Positions 32,377 to 43,237 of a stretch of DNA of 64,000 nt are shown here, piece after piece. The DNA is from Henricia sp. BOLD:AAB3569 (taxonomy: Eukaryota > Echinodermata > Asteroidea > Spinulosida > Echinasteridae). The notes beneath the pieces are model-generated. The model saw only the letters and a program-made list of their open reading frames with translations, was not told the DNA's origin and made no database searches. Both the position numbers and the translations under genes were made by a program. Position 1 is the first letter of the stretch. Every line of letters begins with the position of its first letter. Location of the stretch: the NCBI GenBank assembly GCA_037783545.1, contig JBBELK010000809.1, positions 62,001 to 126,000 on the forward strand. Reading direction: 5' to 3'.

Positions 32377-33547
32377 TGTTGTGGTGCAGTCCGTGGTGTC
32401 ACAGTTTGACAGGTGGGGTGCATCTCAAAGTTAATTGGGATAGGTGTGTGCATGTGTTGACGTTGCTGCTAATTGTCTCAGACACAAGAACAGGAATGTA
32501 ATGGATGAGGCAATTAAGTCCACAAGTAGATTGCACAACTTCAAAGTCAACAGTAGAATTTATTCAATCAGATGAAAATCACAAATCACAATCAATGTCC
32601 TCGAAGATAATTATTCTGTTCACAATGTTGGAGTTGGACTTGGAGCTTTAAATGTTTTACACTCGGCAAGCTGCAGATGAATCCAATAAATCAGTTACAG
32701 CCCTAATCAGATATCACAGTAGCTAAATAGTGATGTTAATCTCACGAGAAGTAATCCCCAGATGCATGAAGTCCCCGATGTATCTTAGTATCCGTACATA
32801 TATTGCCTACAAAGAAAACAACATGAAAAGGCATAGTCAAAATATTGTGGTTGTGCGCATACAATGTTATGTGGTCAAAGGTCACACAATGTACATGTAC
32901 GTACAGACACAGTATGTCGTACATGTACGTGGTGGAATGTATACACTGTCACTGCGGTGTCTATGACAACCCGACATACGCTACAAACTTTCGAAACGTT
33001 TGAGCGGCAATCGACAAGTTTTTTAACAAATAATGCAACAAAACTCACCACAAGTTTTGGAGTAGGAACCCCCCTCACAGTTACCAAGTGGGTACCATCT
33101 CTAGCATGGCTCACGGCTACCCAAAAGGGGAAGAATTGCCCGTTTTCAGGGCAGGTTGTCGCACAAAACGAGAGGCGATCAGCGTGTCTCCGCTCCAAGA
33201 ACCCACCGCGCATACACTGTCGCGCACACCCACACGGTACACAATATTAATGAGCCTTTCCAAAAAAGTGTCATAAAACTTACTTGTACAGTATCACAAA
33301 ATGGTGCTTACATAAGAAACCTTCAAAATTAGTCATCGCACATTAATTAAATAAATACAAGGTGGATATACCTTAACCCTTGAGAAAATGGAGCTTCTCA
33401 ATAAGGACCTACTTGTTACACGGTGTAAGGAGTTTGACGGTAACTACTTTAGTTATGCATAAAGGTCAAACATAATGAGGCAAGGTCAGGCTAAATATAT
33501 CCTTATCACTATGGGATTTGGAATTAAAGGGGCAGCGTCTCTCCACA
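32377..33547 (-). repeat. 3' LTR of element 2
   Basis: 1171 bp. On the minus strand it begins TGTGGAGAGACGC and ends CACCACAACA. On the plus strand TTAA precedes it. Open frames inside it are not taken as genes. Confidence 0.95.
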
Positions 33548-33841
33548 ATTTCCCTGCTTAAAGACCACGCGACCCGAGTGGTCCCAACAACAAATTACAT
33601 ACATATATCCAACCCTGGTTAATTTGTTTCATCATAGTACAAATCTGGTACAATGTAAATCAACAACATTTATACAAAGGTTAACATTTGGTTTCAGCAT
33701 CAAAAACACTAACAATAAAAGTCACTGTCGCACCCATACAGTCACTAAGTACTAAAATTACCTCACTTCGGTAGGGCATCAACTTACATACATAATACAC
33801 CGTGACTGTTATGGCTGAATTTAATTACGTGTTCAATGTTG

Positions 33842-34438
33842 TTATGGAATACACCTGAAAATAATCTCTTTCAACCCTCGACAATATTTGGTTATCCCTT
33901 CTTTGGTCAAATGACAGCCATCATCAGAAATATATTGTGGGTAATTTATTCTCCTCTGTGCATATTGACAAACTTTCGGGTTTCCACGGAGCTCCCTGGC
34001 AAGAATCACATTAAACCGTTTAACCCTGTGGTTAAACGTGGCAACATCTACTTGGTTTTGTCTTGAGATGTTAGTGCGCTGAATGACGGAGAGCAACACA
34101 ATACGTTTAGGGTTAATCCCCCGAACTTGAAGTAATTCAAGAAACTGCAGTGTGCATTGCAATAGGACTGCTGGAGTCTTTTCTAGGCTGCAAATATCAT
34201 TTGTGCCCATATCAACAAGCAACACATCAATTGGTCTCCTCGTCATTTCATGCAGATAATGATCTATATTAGAAAATATTCTTGCATAGCTTAACCCCGG
34301 ATGGCCTTCAGCAAAAATAGTGCAAGAGCCCTCAACCGAAATATACTCGCTAACCGTCTGATGATTTATCCGTGCTTCACGCGCAAGTCGGGCAACGAAA
34401 GAATGACCGAACAAGAAAACATATGGCTTCTCTGCCAT
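33842..34438 (-). CDS. Element 2 ORF3: SGNH/GDSL-hydrolase-like protein in env position
   Basis: This intact 198-aa protein lies between integrase and the 3' LTR. SGNH blocks: FGHSFV (Ser13), glycines in AEGHPGLS (44-50), MGTND (Asn80), DGCHL (Asp173, His176). It also shares RGINP, a long hydrophobic strand ending LLSVIQRT, and FNHRVKRFN with the element 1 protein (RGINP, FLSVMPRT, FNSRVEQFN), so the two are homologous. Block I has His where classic GDSL enzymes have Asp. No signal peptide is visible. The ATG follows the pol stop by 222 nt, the stop is 294 nt from the LTR, and a TTTTTTGGATTAG acceptor-like site lies about 22 nt upstream. Likely activity is esterase; the biological substrate is unknown. 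Confidence 0.86.
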   Translation of the reverse strand: MAEKPYVFLFGHSFVARLAREARINHQTVSEYISVEGSCTIFAEGHPGLSYARIFSNIDHYLHEMTRRPIDVLLVDMGTNDICSLEKTPAVLLQCTLQFLELLQVRGINPKRIVLLSVIQRTNISRQNQVDVATFNHRVKRFNVILARELRGNPKVCQYAQRRINYPQYISDDGCHLTKEGITKYCRGLKEIIFRCIP

Positions 34439-34660
34439 GTTATTTTATGCAGAAAAGGTCTAATCCAAAAAATGTGGCAATATATTTTTCATAAAAAGAA
34501 ATATCTTCTCCTAGCCTACTTGGCCGGATTTTCTCAAAACAAATGCTATATAATACACCAATGACTCCTGGAAAGTGACGAAGCAAAGAGGTGGTGAGAA
34601 CCATGTCCCGCAACGCAACTGTGAAGCAGGCAGCCCCCCACTTCAATCACTACCAGCGAA

Positions 34661-36064
34661 TCAAGTTATCGCATTAGGCCACAGGTGGCTCTTTTTCTTG
34701 AGCCGCTTAGAACGTCGTACACCTGGTACGGACGCAGCTTGGTCCAACAAAGGACCGTCGCAGTCGCCAGTGACCTTTTCAGGTCTAATTGCTGACTTTG
34801 GCAGTGGTGGTGGTGCAACCAACACCTCATCAGAACTATCTGATTCTGACCCACTCTCAGAATCTGATGAGTCGTCAAACCCAGGCAGATTCTGTAGTGG
34901 TTTTGTGGCTACAGGCATGTGTAACTCACCTCTAGGATCTCTTATGAGCATCTTTCGGTTTACCCACTTTTGTGGACCACCTGTAATTGGTCTAATTGCA
35001 TATACATCCCCATCTGTGTTGCGGTTTACCACAACGTACTGTTCACTATGGAAATGGTCGGTTAACTTGTGGCGATCAGTAAAGTGAAACTGCTTAAGGA
35101 GGACTCTCGTGCCCACTGCAAGTGGCTTTGCATGTGCTTTCTGATCGTATTGTCTCTTTGCAACAGCATGCGCTTTCTGAAGAAACTGAGCTTGCTCCTG
35201 GATTACGCTCTCGTTCCAGTTCCCACGCGCATTATTAATCAAGTGATCAAGGGGGATGGATGGTTCCCTACCAAACATGAGACAATAAGGGGTATAGCCA
35301 GTGACGCTATGCGGGGTGCTATTGTACACAAACACTAGATGTGAGAGTAGCTTTGGCCAGTTTCTGCGGTTTTGTAGTTCAACGGATTTAATAAGACAAC
35401 AGAGTGTTCTGTTAAATCGTTCTGTTTGGCCATTGCCCTGTGCGTGACCAGGGGTCGTTCTCGTTTTGCGAATCCCGTAAAGGTCACATAGTTCTTGCAC
35501 CAACTGGCTTTCAAAGTTTCTGCCCTGATCCGAATGGATTTGGGAGGGGATGCCATAATGCACGAACCAGTGGTCATGTAGAACCTGAGCTACCACTTTT
35601 GCAGTCTGATCCCTACAAGGGACGGCAAGCGCAAATTTAGTAAAGGCGTCAGTCATTACTAGAACGTCCTCGACATTGTTACAACCTTTATCCAACTTAA
35701 GGAAATCTATTGCTAGGCGCTCGAGAGGTCTGAAAGCCAAAAGGTGGCGCATTGGGGGCCTAACTACAGGTGTAGGTGCTTTAGCCACAGTGCATTGAAA
35801 GCATTTTTGGATGTAGCCCCTCACTTGGGCATTCATACCGGGCCAAAAACAACGACTCTTAATCAACCCTAAGGTTCTTCCTACTCCCTGGTGTCCCCAG
35901 CAATCATGTGCAGCCTTGATAATTTCATTTTGCAGTTGTTTTGGGACAAGCAGTTGAAACACTTGGCCGGGACCAGGTTCACCAACTGCTCGGTACAATA
36001 CACCATGTCGTTCGACTAACTGAGACCACTCTTTTAGCCAGCCTTTGACATTGCTGGTACTTTG
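34661..36064 (-). pseudogene. Element 2 pol: integrase
   Basis: Open for 467 codons after the in-frame stop at 36065-36067. The linker (WLKEWSQLVERHGVLYRAV) is followed by the zinc finger HDCWGHQG...CFQC. Catalytic residues are D in LAIDFLKLD, D in HSDQGRNFES and E in GQTERFNR. The C-terminal domain has VGTRVLLKQFHFTDRHKLTD and VNRKMLIRDPRG. An acidic SDSESGSESDSSDE tract follows, then RRSKRLKKKSHLWP. It integrates element cDNA. The domain itself is intact but is cut off from RT by the stop. Confidence 0.93.
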
Positions 36065-37501
36065 TTACAAACTCAATCCGCCTATTCCTGGGTCCCAATG
36101 GCGCTCCCACAAACTCCACACTTCACTTAGGGCATCATCCCCTTTCTGTATCGCAGCCAAGTCGGAATGAGAATATGAAGGCAGTACAGATGACGAAACA
36201 ACTACAGGTTCCTCGACCACTGTTTCCTGCACCTGGGCAAGCATATGCACTCTCACAGAGCGCAACTGGTTAGGCAAGGGTGTACACTGCATTACAGATT
36301 GTAACTGTTCAGCTACCTCAACCACTGTTTGGTCAGGGGGGTTGCGGCTAAGAGCATCCGCGCATTTATTAGAGCGCCCCGATCGATATCTAATTTCAAG
36401 ATCGAATGCAGCCAATTGAGCAACCCAACGCTGCTCGGTGGCTCCCAGTTTCGCGGTTTGAAGATGGGCGAGAGGATTATTATCTGTCCATACAACAGTA
36501 TGTCTGCCCAACAGGTATTCTCTGAACTTGTCTGTAATAGCCCACTTAAGGGCAAGCAACTCTAATTTGAAACTTGACATGTCAGAATATCCCCTCTCGG
36601 CCCCTCTCAACCCGCGACTGGCGTATGCCACCGGGTGCAATTGCCCATTGTCATTATACTGCGACAAGCACGCTCCGAGCCCCTTAAATGACGCATCTAC
36701 CTCCACTACAAAGTCACGATCAAATCGTGGGTATGCCAAGACAGGTGTGGTACACAGTGCCTGTTTATGGTGAATTAAAGGCTTCATCAGCCTCTGCTGA
36801 CCATTGCAGGAACGCCTTGGAGTTCCCTGCTTTTGACGCTGTTTTGCCCACTAGCGCATGCAACGGCGCCGCCATCTTGGCAAAATCTTTCACATAGCGC
36901 CTATAGTAGGACGCGAGTCCCAGAAATGATCTTAATCGCCCAACGCTTGTAGGAACTGGCCAATCCCTTATGTGTTGTATTTTCCCAGGGTCAACCGACA
37001 CTCCGTTTTCACTCACAATATGTCCCAAATGAATTACCGAATCCATGAACAACTGACACTTTGCACCATTCAGTTTCAGACCGTTACGGGACAACCGACC
37101 GAACACCTTATCGAGTCGTTCCAAGTGTTCATCCATGGTTGATGAAAAAACTAGTAAGTCGTCCAGATACAAGATGAGTTCCGTCAAATTCATGTCCGCG
37201 AATATTAATTCCATCACACGTTGGAATGTGCTCGGACTGTTTGTCAGCCCCTGAGGCATTCTAAGGAACTCGTAGAGTCCCCATGGGACACGAAAAGCAC
37301 TTTTCGATATGGAGTTTGGGTGTAGGGCCACTTGGAAATAACCGTGGGCAAGATCTAGGGAGGAAAACAATCGTGAACCCCCCACGGACTCTAATGTCTC
37401 CTCTATTCTGGGGAGTGGGAATGCATCCTTCACGGTTTTTACATTAAGGCACCGGTAATCTATGCATAAACGTAACTGCCCATTTTTCTTCCTGACCAAG
37501 A
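36065..37501 (-). pseudogene. Element 2 pol: reverse transcriptase and RNase H, frameshifted
   Basis: RT motifs run from VRKKNGQLRLCIDYR (37499) through FSSLDLAHGYFQV, MPQGLTNSPSTFQRVM and LILYLDDLLVFSS. RNase H has EVDASFKGLG, LELLALKWA, WTDNNPLAHL and NKCADALSR. Three lesions: a 5-bp tandem duplication (ACTGG twice on the plus strand, about 37505-37515) at the start of RT that shifts the frame from the upstream segment; an indel near 36768-36778 (after EADEAFNS) that shifts frame again; and TAA at 36065-36067. Catalytic residues remain. Confidence 0.9.
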
Positions 37502-38829
37502 CTACTGGACTGGCATACTAGCTGACCTCCGAATAATATTCCTATCTAGAAGGTCCTGCAATAGTTGTTTCACTTCAGAGATCTGACTTGGAACTATTCT
37601 ACGATATGGCAAATTTACAGCCCGGTTATCCGTCACCTTTATTTCATGTGGGATTAGGTCACAGTACCCAACATCAAATGGTCCCATCGAAAATGCACTC
37701 TCATGCTTCTGAATTAATTTTGCTGCTGGCACAGCATCAGTGGCGTTCAAATTTTTCAGACTGAGCCCTGGAGGCAATGAATAAGTTGACCCATCCGGGA
37801 ACACAAATAATTCTCGGTGATCGCTACCTAAACTAGCTTGCGAAGCCTCGGCCTGAGACTCTACACTTGGTTCATTTTCAAGTCCCGGATCAACAACTAT
37901 ACTTGGTGAAGAGATACTTCTAGAGTGTCGTTTTTGGGGCCAACCCAAACTTCATCTCTCACTTGTACTTCAAATGCCACTGCTACTTGAGTAAGTGCAG
38001 GAATGGTAAATGGCTCAGCACTATCATTTGCTACATAAATAGAGATGTGACTGGTGTCAGTGCAATGGACACCATCCACGACTCTAATCGTGTCGGGCGC
38101 AGAATGCCCGTCAAGATAAGAGGGACAGGCCTGCACCAATAATGGCTGGGCTTCTGAACTGGTCAGAGGTCCACCCAAACAACAATCTACAACTTGCACA
38201 GTGGATGGGGGTATAGTCACAGGCTCCTGTGCAAAAACCTCATACGTGGCCGTCTCTGTTTCGGAAAATTGCAGCCGATGCGCCTCTAAGTCCAAGGAGT
38301 TGAAAAATGTCAATGCTAAATCCCATTCTTTGTTCACAGCAGGGTTATGGGAGTCTTTCAGCTTTGAAGACAAAACACGCAACACATTACAGCCAAGCAA
38401 AACGGGACACTTGCGTCTACTGGCAGCCGCCTCATCACTTAGTACTAGAAAGCTAGCCTTAAATTGCTGACCACAGACTTCAATTGGGGCCTCTAAATAC
38501 CTATCTACAGGGACCGCTAAGCCGTTCACACCAACAAGCTTTACGAATGTGCCCACTTCTTGTAATTCTCCCACCTTTTTGGCTAAATGGTTACGATAAA
38601 ATTCGGCAGACACTAACGATGTGACTGCTCCTGTGTCAAGAACACAATCTGCTAAAACTCCAGCGATTGAAATAGTCGCTGTGGGACTGCTTGCAATAAG
38701 TTTATTCTTTTCCGAAACGGAGATCGCCCGATTTAAACTAAATGACTCATTACTGACAATTGTTTCATTAGTGGGCTTTAGGCTGCCCTCCGGCATGGCG
38801 CCCTCTATGACGGAGGCACCTCTTTTCCC
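37502..38829 (-). pseudogene. Element 2 protease and protease-RT linker
   Basis: The frame lies -1 relative to gag and is open from the slip site (38823-38829) to 37897. A retropepsin is present: ITIAGVLADCVLDTGAVTSL with the DTGA active site near 38625-38650, and VLLGCNVL near its end. A linker with LDTGAV-less beta-rich sequence follows. The last part (37948-37502, LFVFPDGSTYSLPPG, NLPYRRIVPSQISEVKQLL) is in another frame, overlapping by about 50 nt, so a further small indel lies near 37900-37945. It ends at the ACTGG duplication. Confidence 0.8.
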
Positions 38830-39866
38830 TCATCAGATCTAGATTCAGGACTGGCCTTGCTTTTGTCTTTCTCAAGTGCGTTCTTTCTTTTAAAGCAGTT
38901 TCCCACAGCATGGCCAAGCTTCTTACAAAATGAACACCTTTGGGGAGACCTATTGGAAAAGCCCCGTTCCCCATCCTTGGGAGAGACTAACCGTTCAAGT
39001 CGTTCATTTGTAACGGTCTGCTGCTGCAGCATTGCAGCTTGTTGCTGAATTAGCTTTTCAATTGTGGAGGTAAGGCTCTTCTGTGTGGTAACTAAATCCT
39101 GCAATGCCTTACTACTAGCCAGATCTCCACAAGCAGCCCGATCAATACTGTGTTCGCTATGTTCCACTGCAAAAACTGGTTTATCAACATCTTGACGCAC
39201 TGACGGCGAAACTGTTTTGTCATCATCACAAAACAGCTTGAGAGCGAGGTTACGAATTTCAAAGAATGGAAGCTTTGGGTGGTCAGTCACGAGCCGCCGC
39301 AATTCTCGGCGAATCGCAGGGTCCGTGGTGCCCCGAATGAACTGCTCCTTAAGGGCCCCCTCTTTTAGTTGGCTTAAAGCCGCCTTTTCCTTAGGGTCCA
39401 CCGCTGCTATTTCCAGTCGATCATACAGCCGTATGATCGACCTGCTGAAATCGGTAAGGCTTTCACCTTCCCCTTGCTTCTTCGAGTGAAAGGCATGGTT
39501 TAGGGATTGGACTGTTTCGGGTGATCCAAAACGAGCCTTTAATACCTTATACAGTTTGACAAAATCCGCCCTTTCTTTTGGTGGACAACAAAGAATCTCT
39601 TCTCGGGCATTGCCCGTAAGATGATCCATCGCGGTAGCAACCTTTTGTTCATCATTAAGACTGAGTTGTCTAGCATATGTCTCTAAATCATCAAGCCATT
39701 CTCTAAGGGACGGGTCGCCCGACTTCCGCGGAAAGCCACTAAACTTGGATAGTTTAATTGTCGGTGCTCTCTGATACCTCAAATTAGAAAATGCATTGGC
39801 CAAAGTCTCAGCCAAAGCTTTATTTGATTCAGAGATGGCCTCAGCCATCACTTCTGGCATCGACAT
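38805..39866 (-). CDS. Element 2 gag
   Basis: This is a 353-aa capsid/nucleocapsid protein, intact. The ATG at 39864-39866 (MSMPEVMAEAISESNKALAE) is the first in frame; the frame is open a little further upstream but only with non-ATG codons. The capsid-like part contains KLSKFSGFPRKSGDPSLREW and FHSKKQGEGESLTDFSRSI. Element 1 shares these (KLSKFYGRPSKPGDP, DESLMDFSRSL). A predicted coiled, Gln-rich stretch precedes the zinc knuckle CSFCKKLGHAVGNC. The stop is at 38805-38807. Eight codons before it is a -1 slippery heptamer that leads into protease. Confidence 0.92.
   Translation of the reverse strand: MSMPEVMAEAISESNKALAETLANAFSNLRYQRAPTIKLSKFSGFPRKSGDPSLREWLDDLETYARQLSLNDEQKVATAMDHLTGNAREEILCCPPKERADFVKLYKVLKARFGSPETVQSLNHAFHSKKQGEGESLTDFSRSIIRLYDRLEIAAVDPKEKAALSQLKEGALKEQFIRGTTDPAIRRELRRLVTDHPKLPFFEIRNLALKLFCDDDKTVSPSVRQDVDKPVFAVEHSEHSIDRAACGDLASSKALQDLVTTQKSLTSTIEKLIQQQAAMLQQQTVTNERLERLVSPKDGERGFSNRSPQRCSFCKKLGHAVGNCFKRKNALEKDKSKASPESRSDEGKEVPPS
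38823..38829 (-). promoter_or_regulatory. -1 ribosomal frameshift heptamer GGGAAAA (gag/pro), element 2
   Basis: On the minus strand the gag frame reads GAG GGA AAA GAG, giving G GGA AAA, an X XXY YYZ heptamer in the correct phase. Slipping -1 enters the protease frame, which is open from there. Four bases downstream, TGCCTCCG can pair with CGGAGGGCA (one bulge) to form a stem with a ~19-nt loop. Confidence 0.8.
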
Positions 39867-40452
39867 GGTTGCTGCCCAAGTTGTGATGTTGCCACTCTTA
39901 ACCACTTGTCTACTACAGTATCACATGTAAACACTAAATACACAATACACAATCATACCAGTGATACACATGTCATGTACATGCAACTAATTGAGCTAGA
40001 TCGTGTCACACTCTGAATATGGTCGGGCAATTGAAATTCTGAAAATCACCAAAATCAATGATGAATTGGGTTACATGTACATGTACATGTGGATAATAAC
40101 TGCATTAAACCATGCCACAATGGAATTTACGCCAATGGGAAAGTATTATCAACAAATGTGGTTATTCGTTCTTAAGAAATTTGGACCAGGCGTAAAACCA
40201 ACAAGCGTTATCAATACTATAATAATTACATCATTGACACAATAATGCAACAATTATTAACAGGAAAGGATACTAAGCACTTAGACTTTAGTGAATGGAA
40301 GCAACATGTATGCACTGATGCCTGATGCCGATGCAAAGTAGACACGTGGCCGCCTTCACTTCATTGGTCGGACTTGAAAAGATGCACCTGGGGATTCTGA
40401 AACGCTGACGTGATGATTGTTCGAGAAGATCGAATAATTGGAACACACCCTA

Positions 40453-40469
40453 TCCCATCCTCGTCGCCA
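40453..40469 (-). promoter_or_regulatory. Primer-binding site for tRNA-Ser(GCT), element 2
   Basis: On the minus strand TGGCGACGAGGATGGGA lies two bases after the 5' LTR. It is complementary to the 3' end of metazoan tRNA-Ser(GCT) as I know it (acceptor GACGAGG, 3' end ...CCTCGTCGCCA). Confidence 0.8.
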
Positions 40470-41149
40470 TTTGTTGTGGTGCAGTCCGTGGTGTCACAGT
40501 TTGACAGGTGGGGTGCATCTCAAAGTTAATTGGGATAGGTGTGTGCATGTGTTGACGTTGCTGCTAATTGTCTCAGACACAAGAACAGGAATGTAATGGA
40601 TGAGGCAATTAAGTCCACAAGTAGATTGCACAACTTCAAAGTCAACAGTAGAATTTATTCAATCAGATGAAAATCACAAATCACAATCAATGTCCTCGAA
40701 GATAATTATTCTGTTCACAATGTTGGAGTTGGACTTGGAGCTTTAAATGTTTTACACTCGGCAAGCTGCAGATGAATCCAATAAATCAGTTACAGCCCCA
40801 ATCAGATATCACAGTAGCTAAATAGTGATGTTAATCTCACGAGAAGTAATCCCCAGATGCATGAAGTCCCCGATGTATCTTAGTATCCGTACATATATTG
40901 CCTACAAAGAAAACAACATGAAAAGGCATAGTCAAAATATTGTGGTTGTGCGCATACAATGTTATGTGGTCAAAGGTCACACAATGTACATGTACGTACA
41001 GACACCCCAGCCAGCACAAGACCACCGGCCCAGGCCTGGCCCAGAGCTGGCAAGAACTGGCGCAGAGAGCTGGCCCAGGCCTGGCATGCCAGCTCTGGAC
41101 CAACCTTGTTAATGCTCACGTGGGCCAGGGTTGGGCCAAGGATGGCTAG

Positions 41150-41475
41150 CCAAGTCGCTGCCAGGGCTGGCCCAGAGCTGGCCCATGGCTGGCTGCCAGG
41201 GCTGGCTGCCAGGGCTGGCCCAAGGCTGGCTGCCAGGGCTGGCCCAGAGGTTGCCCCTAGGTGGCCCAAGGCTGGCTGCCAGGGCTGGCCCAGAGCTGGC
41301 ACTTAGGTGGCCCAAGGATGGCTGCCAGGGCTGGCCCAGAGGTTGCCCCTAGGTGGCCCAAGGCTGGCTGCCAGGGCTGGCCCAGAGCTGGCACTTAGGT
41401 GGCCCAAGGATGGCTGCCAGGGCTGGCCCAAAGCTGGCACATAGGTGGCCCAAGGCTGGTTGCCGGTTGGCCCGG
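41150..41475. repeat. 46-bp subterminal tandem array (left)
   Basis: Units AGGCTGGCTGCCAGGGCTGG... begin at 41223, 41269, 41315, 41361, 41407 and 41453 (exact 46-bp period). Two alternating variants (CAGAGGTTGCCCCTAGG and CAGAGCTGGCACTTAGG) suggest a 92-bp higher-order unit. GC is very high. Frames across it are artefacts. Confidence 0.95.
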
Positions 41476-41493
41476 CACTGGCAGGCCGGTTAA

Positions 41494-41627
41494 AGGCAGA
41501 GGCTCGTCAATGCGCGTGCGAGGCCAAATTCGTGCCACGAAATATGCAGCTCCATAGCAAAGGCATGGGAGCTGCATATTTCGTAGCACAAATTTGGCCG
41601 CACGCGCAAGTTGACGAGCCTCTGCCT
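41494..41627. repeat. Palindromic MITE, TTAA target duplication, copy 1
   Basis: AGGCAGAGGCTCGTCAA and its inverse form the ends of a 134-bp near-palindrome, flanked by TTAA at 41490-41493 and 41628-41631. TTAA duplication fits piggyBac or Kolobok-type MITEs. Confidence 0.9.
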
Positions 41628-42343
41628 TTAATCGTTTGTCTTGTGTACACTATTTGAAGCTTGTTTTTATTTCTTCCTATCTAACCAGACATGTGTTATT
41701 TAAAATTAATGTCACCAAACGGCAAGATAATTATAGACAATGCAACCAGAAAATGTATTTCTAGAAATAAACTTTAATACAACATGTCATTACCGTACAT
41801 ACATACATGTGTGTGTACATACATATAAATGACTATCTCGAAAGTGCACGTTTATTTCATTCATAACCAAGTTTACTATACATGTAATATAATGGGTTCA
41901 AGCCATATTATTGACTAAAATAACTTTTTATATTTTTTGGTCAAAAGGCATCAAAGGGATAACAAATGTAAAACATACAAAATTAGACTGAATGCATTAA
42001 AAATGCTTTGTGTAAATGTGCAGACAAATCTTGTTAATATAGGTACGTGTACTCAGGGCAAAATACCTCGTTATAACAAAAACAATAAAAGAACAGCAAG
42101 GACCTTAAAGATGTACATGTATTGTCCATGCGTTTTGGGTTTGTCACCTTAAAAAAGATACGTTTTTGAATTTATAATTGTAGAAACAAGTTATTCGCTT
42201 TCAAATGAGACATCGAGGAAGAAAAAAAACCCAACAATTAGTTAATTGAACAATTACTGTAAATTTTTCACATTATTGGTGGTCCACCAATAATAACTTG
42301 GGCAAGTCTAGGCCAGGCACAAATCGGCCGCATTGTCAACTTA

Positions 42344-42707
42344 GGTATTTTTTCCTTATACATTGAACACAGATTTAAATGAAGTTACATCTTGGAATCA
42401 ACAGATCTAATTTTAAGATATACCTCCCATCCACTTCTGTCGGAAAAGGCCGAAAATATTGCATTTCTGAGATAAATAAATGTTAAAATTAATTAAGTAC
42501 AGACTAATTACGGCGCGACAACAGAGGGCACTGCATGTGTGTGTGAATGGTTATCTTGTGCACTAACTGAATGCAATTTCTGAAAGAGAAAATTGCGACA
42601 AGAGTGGAAGTGAGAAGTATATCGTAAGATTAGATTATCCAGAAGGTAGTTAATTCCAGAAGGTAATTTCCTTCAAATCTTTGTTCAATGTATATGGAAA
42701 ATGTACC
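42344..42707. repeat. Foldback MITE, GGTATTTTTTCC family, copy 1
   Basis: The left end GGTATTTTTTCCTTATACAT and right end ATGTATATGGAAAATGTACC are inverted, with inner arms also inverted. It is diverged, with no clear target duplication. Confidence 0.7.
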
Positions 42708-42797
42708 ATAAAATTTGCCGAAAACCGCGAAAACAGCGCTCTTATTATCAAGACTAGTACTATTCATTCCATATGCATATAGTGCTGTAAAAATTAA

Positions 42798-42932
42798 AGG
42801 CAGAGGCTCGTCAATGCGCGCATAAGGCCAAATTCGTGCTACAGAATACGCACCTCCATAGCAAAGGCATAGAGCTGCGTATTGCGTGGCACGAATTTGG
42901 TCTCTTAACGCGCGCATTGACGAACCTTTGCT
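42798..42932. repeat. Palindromic MITE, TTAA target duplication, copy 2
   Basis: 135 bp, the same family as 41494-41627 (AGGCAGAGGCTCGTCAA start). The left flank is TTAA (42794-42797) and the right flank is mutated to TTAT. Confidence 0.85.
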
Positions 42933-43237
42933 TTATTTTAAGTTTCTAAATAGTTGGTAAATGGCACAGACTATCAATCAATATAAAATCTATAAGAGAT
43001 TGAATTTTCATTTGTTTTCAAATATATGTACAGTAGGGCCCATGTACATGTACAGTCAAACCTCACTAAAACATCGTTAATACACAATTCTGCTTATAAA
43101 AAAAGGTTAGTCTTTTATTGTTCCCTAATAGAAAGTTGTATCATCAGGAAGTAGAACAATGAACCAGGGTTTAAATCTGCTTGGTTACAAGCAAACTGAT
43201 GAATTAACAGCAGTGCTCTTCTCAAGGTTCAACTGTA

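Noticed and set aside
32742..33250. Open frames of 60-130 codons inside the element 2 LTRs (also 44574-45366)
   Set aside because: They lie in non-coding LTR and GC-rich array sequence, overlap on both strands, and have no motif. The long one near 44574-45329 simply reads through the 60-bp repeat array.
38768..38974. Overlapping minus-strand frame across the gag zinc knuckle of element 2
   Set aside because: It is the third frame through the gag/pro overlap, carries no domain, and is explained by the -1 frameshift arrangement.
41109..41352. Pro/Gly/Ala/Trp-rich frames and possible CRISPR-like array at 41.2-41.5 kb
   Set aside because: The 46-bp units are contiguous with no unique spacers. 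It is a subterminal satellite of a DNA transposon in eukaryotic DNA.
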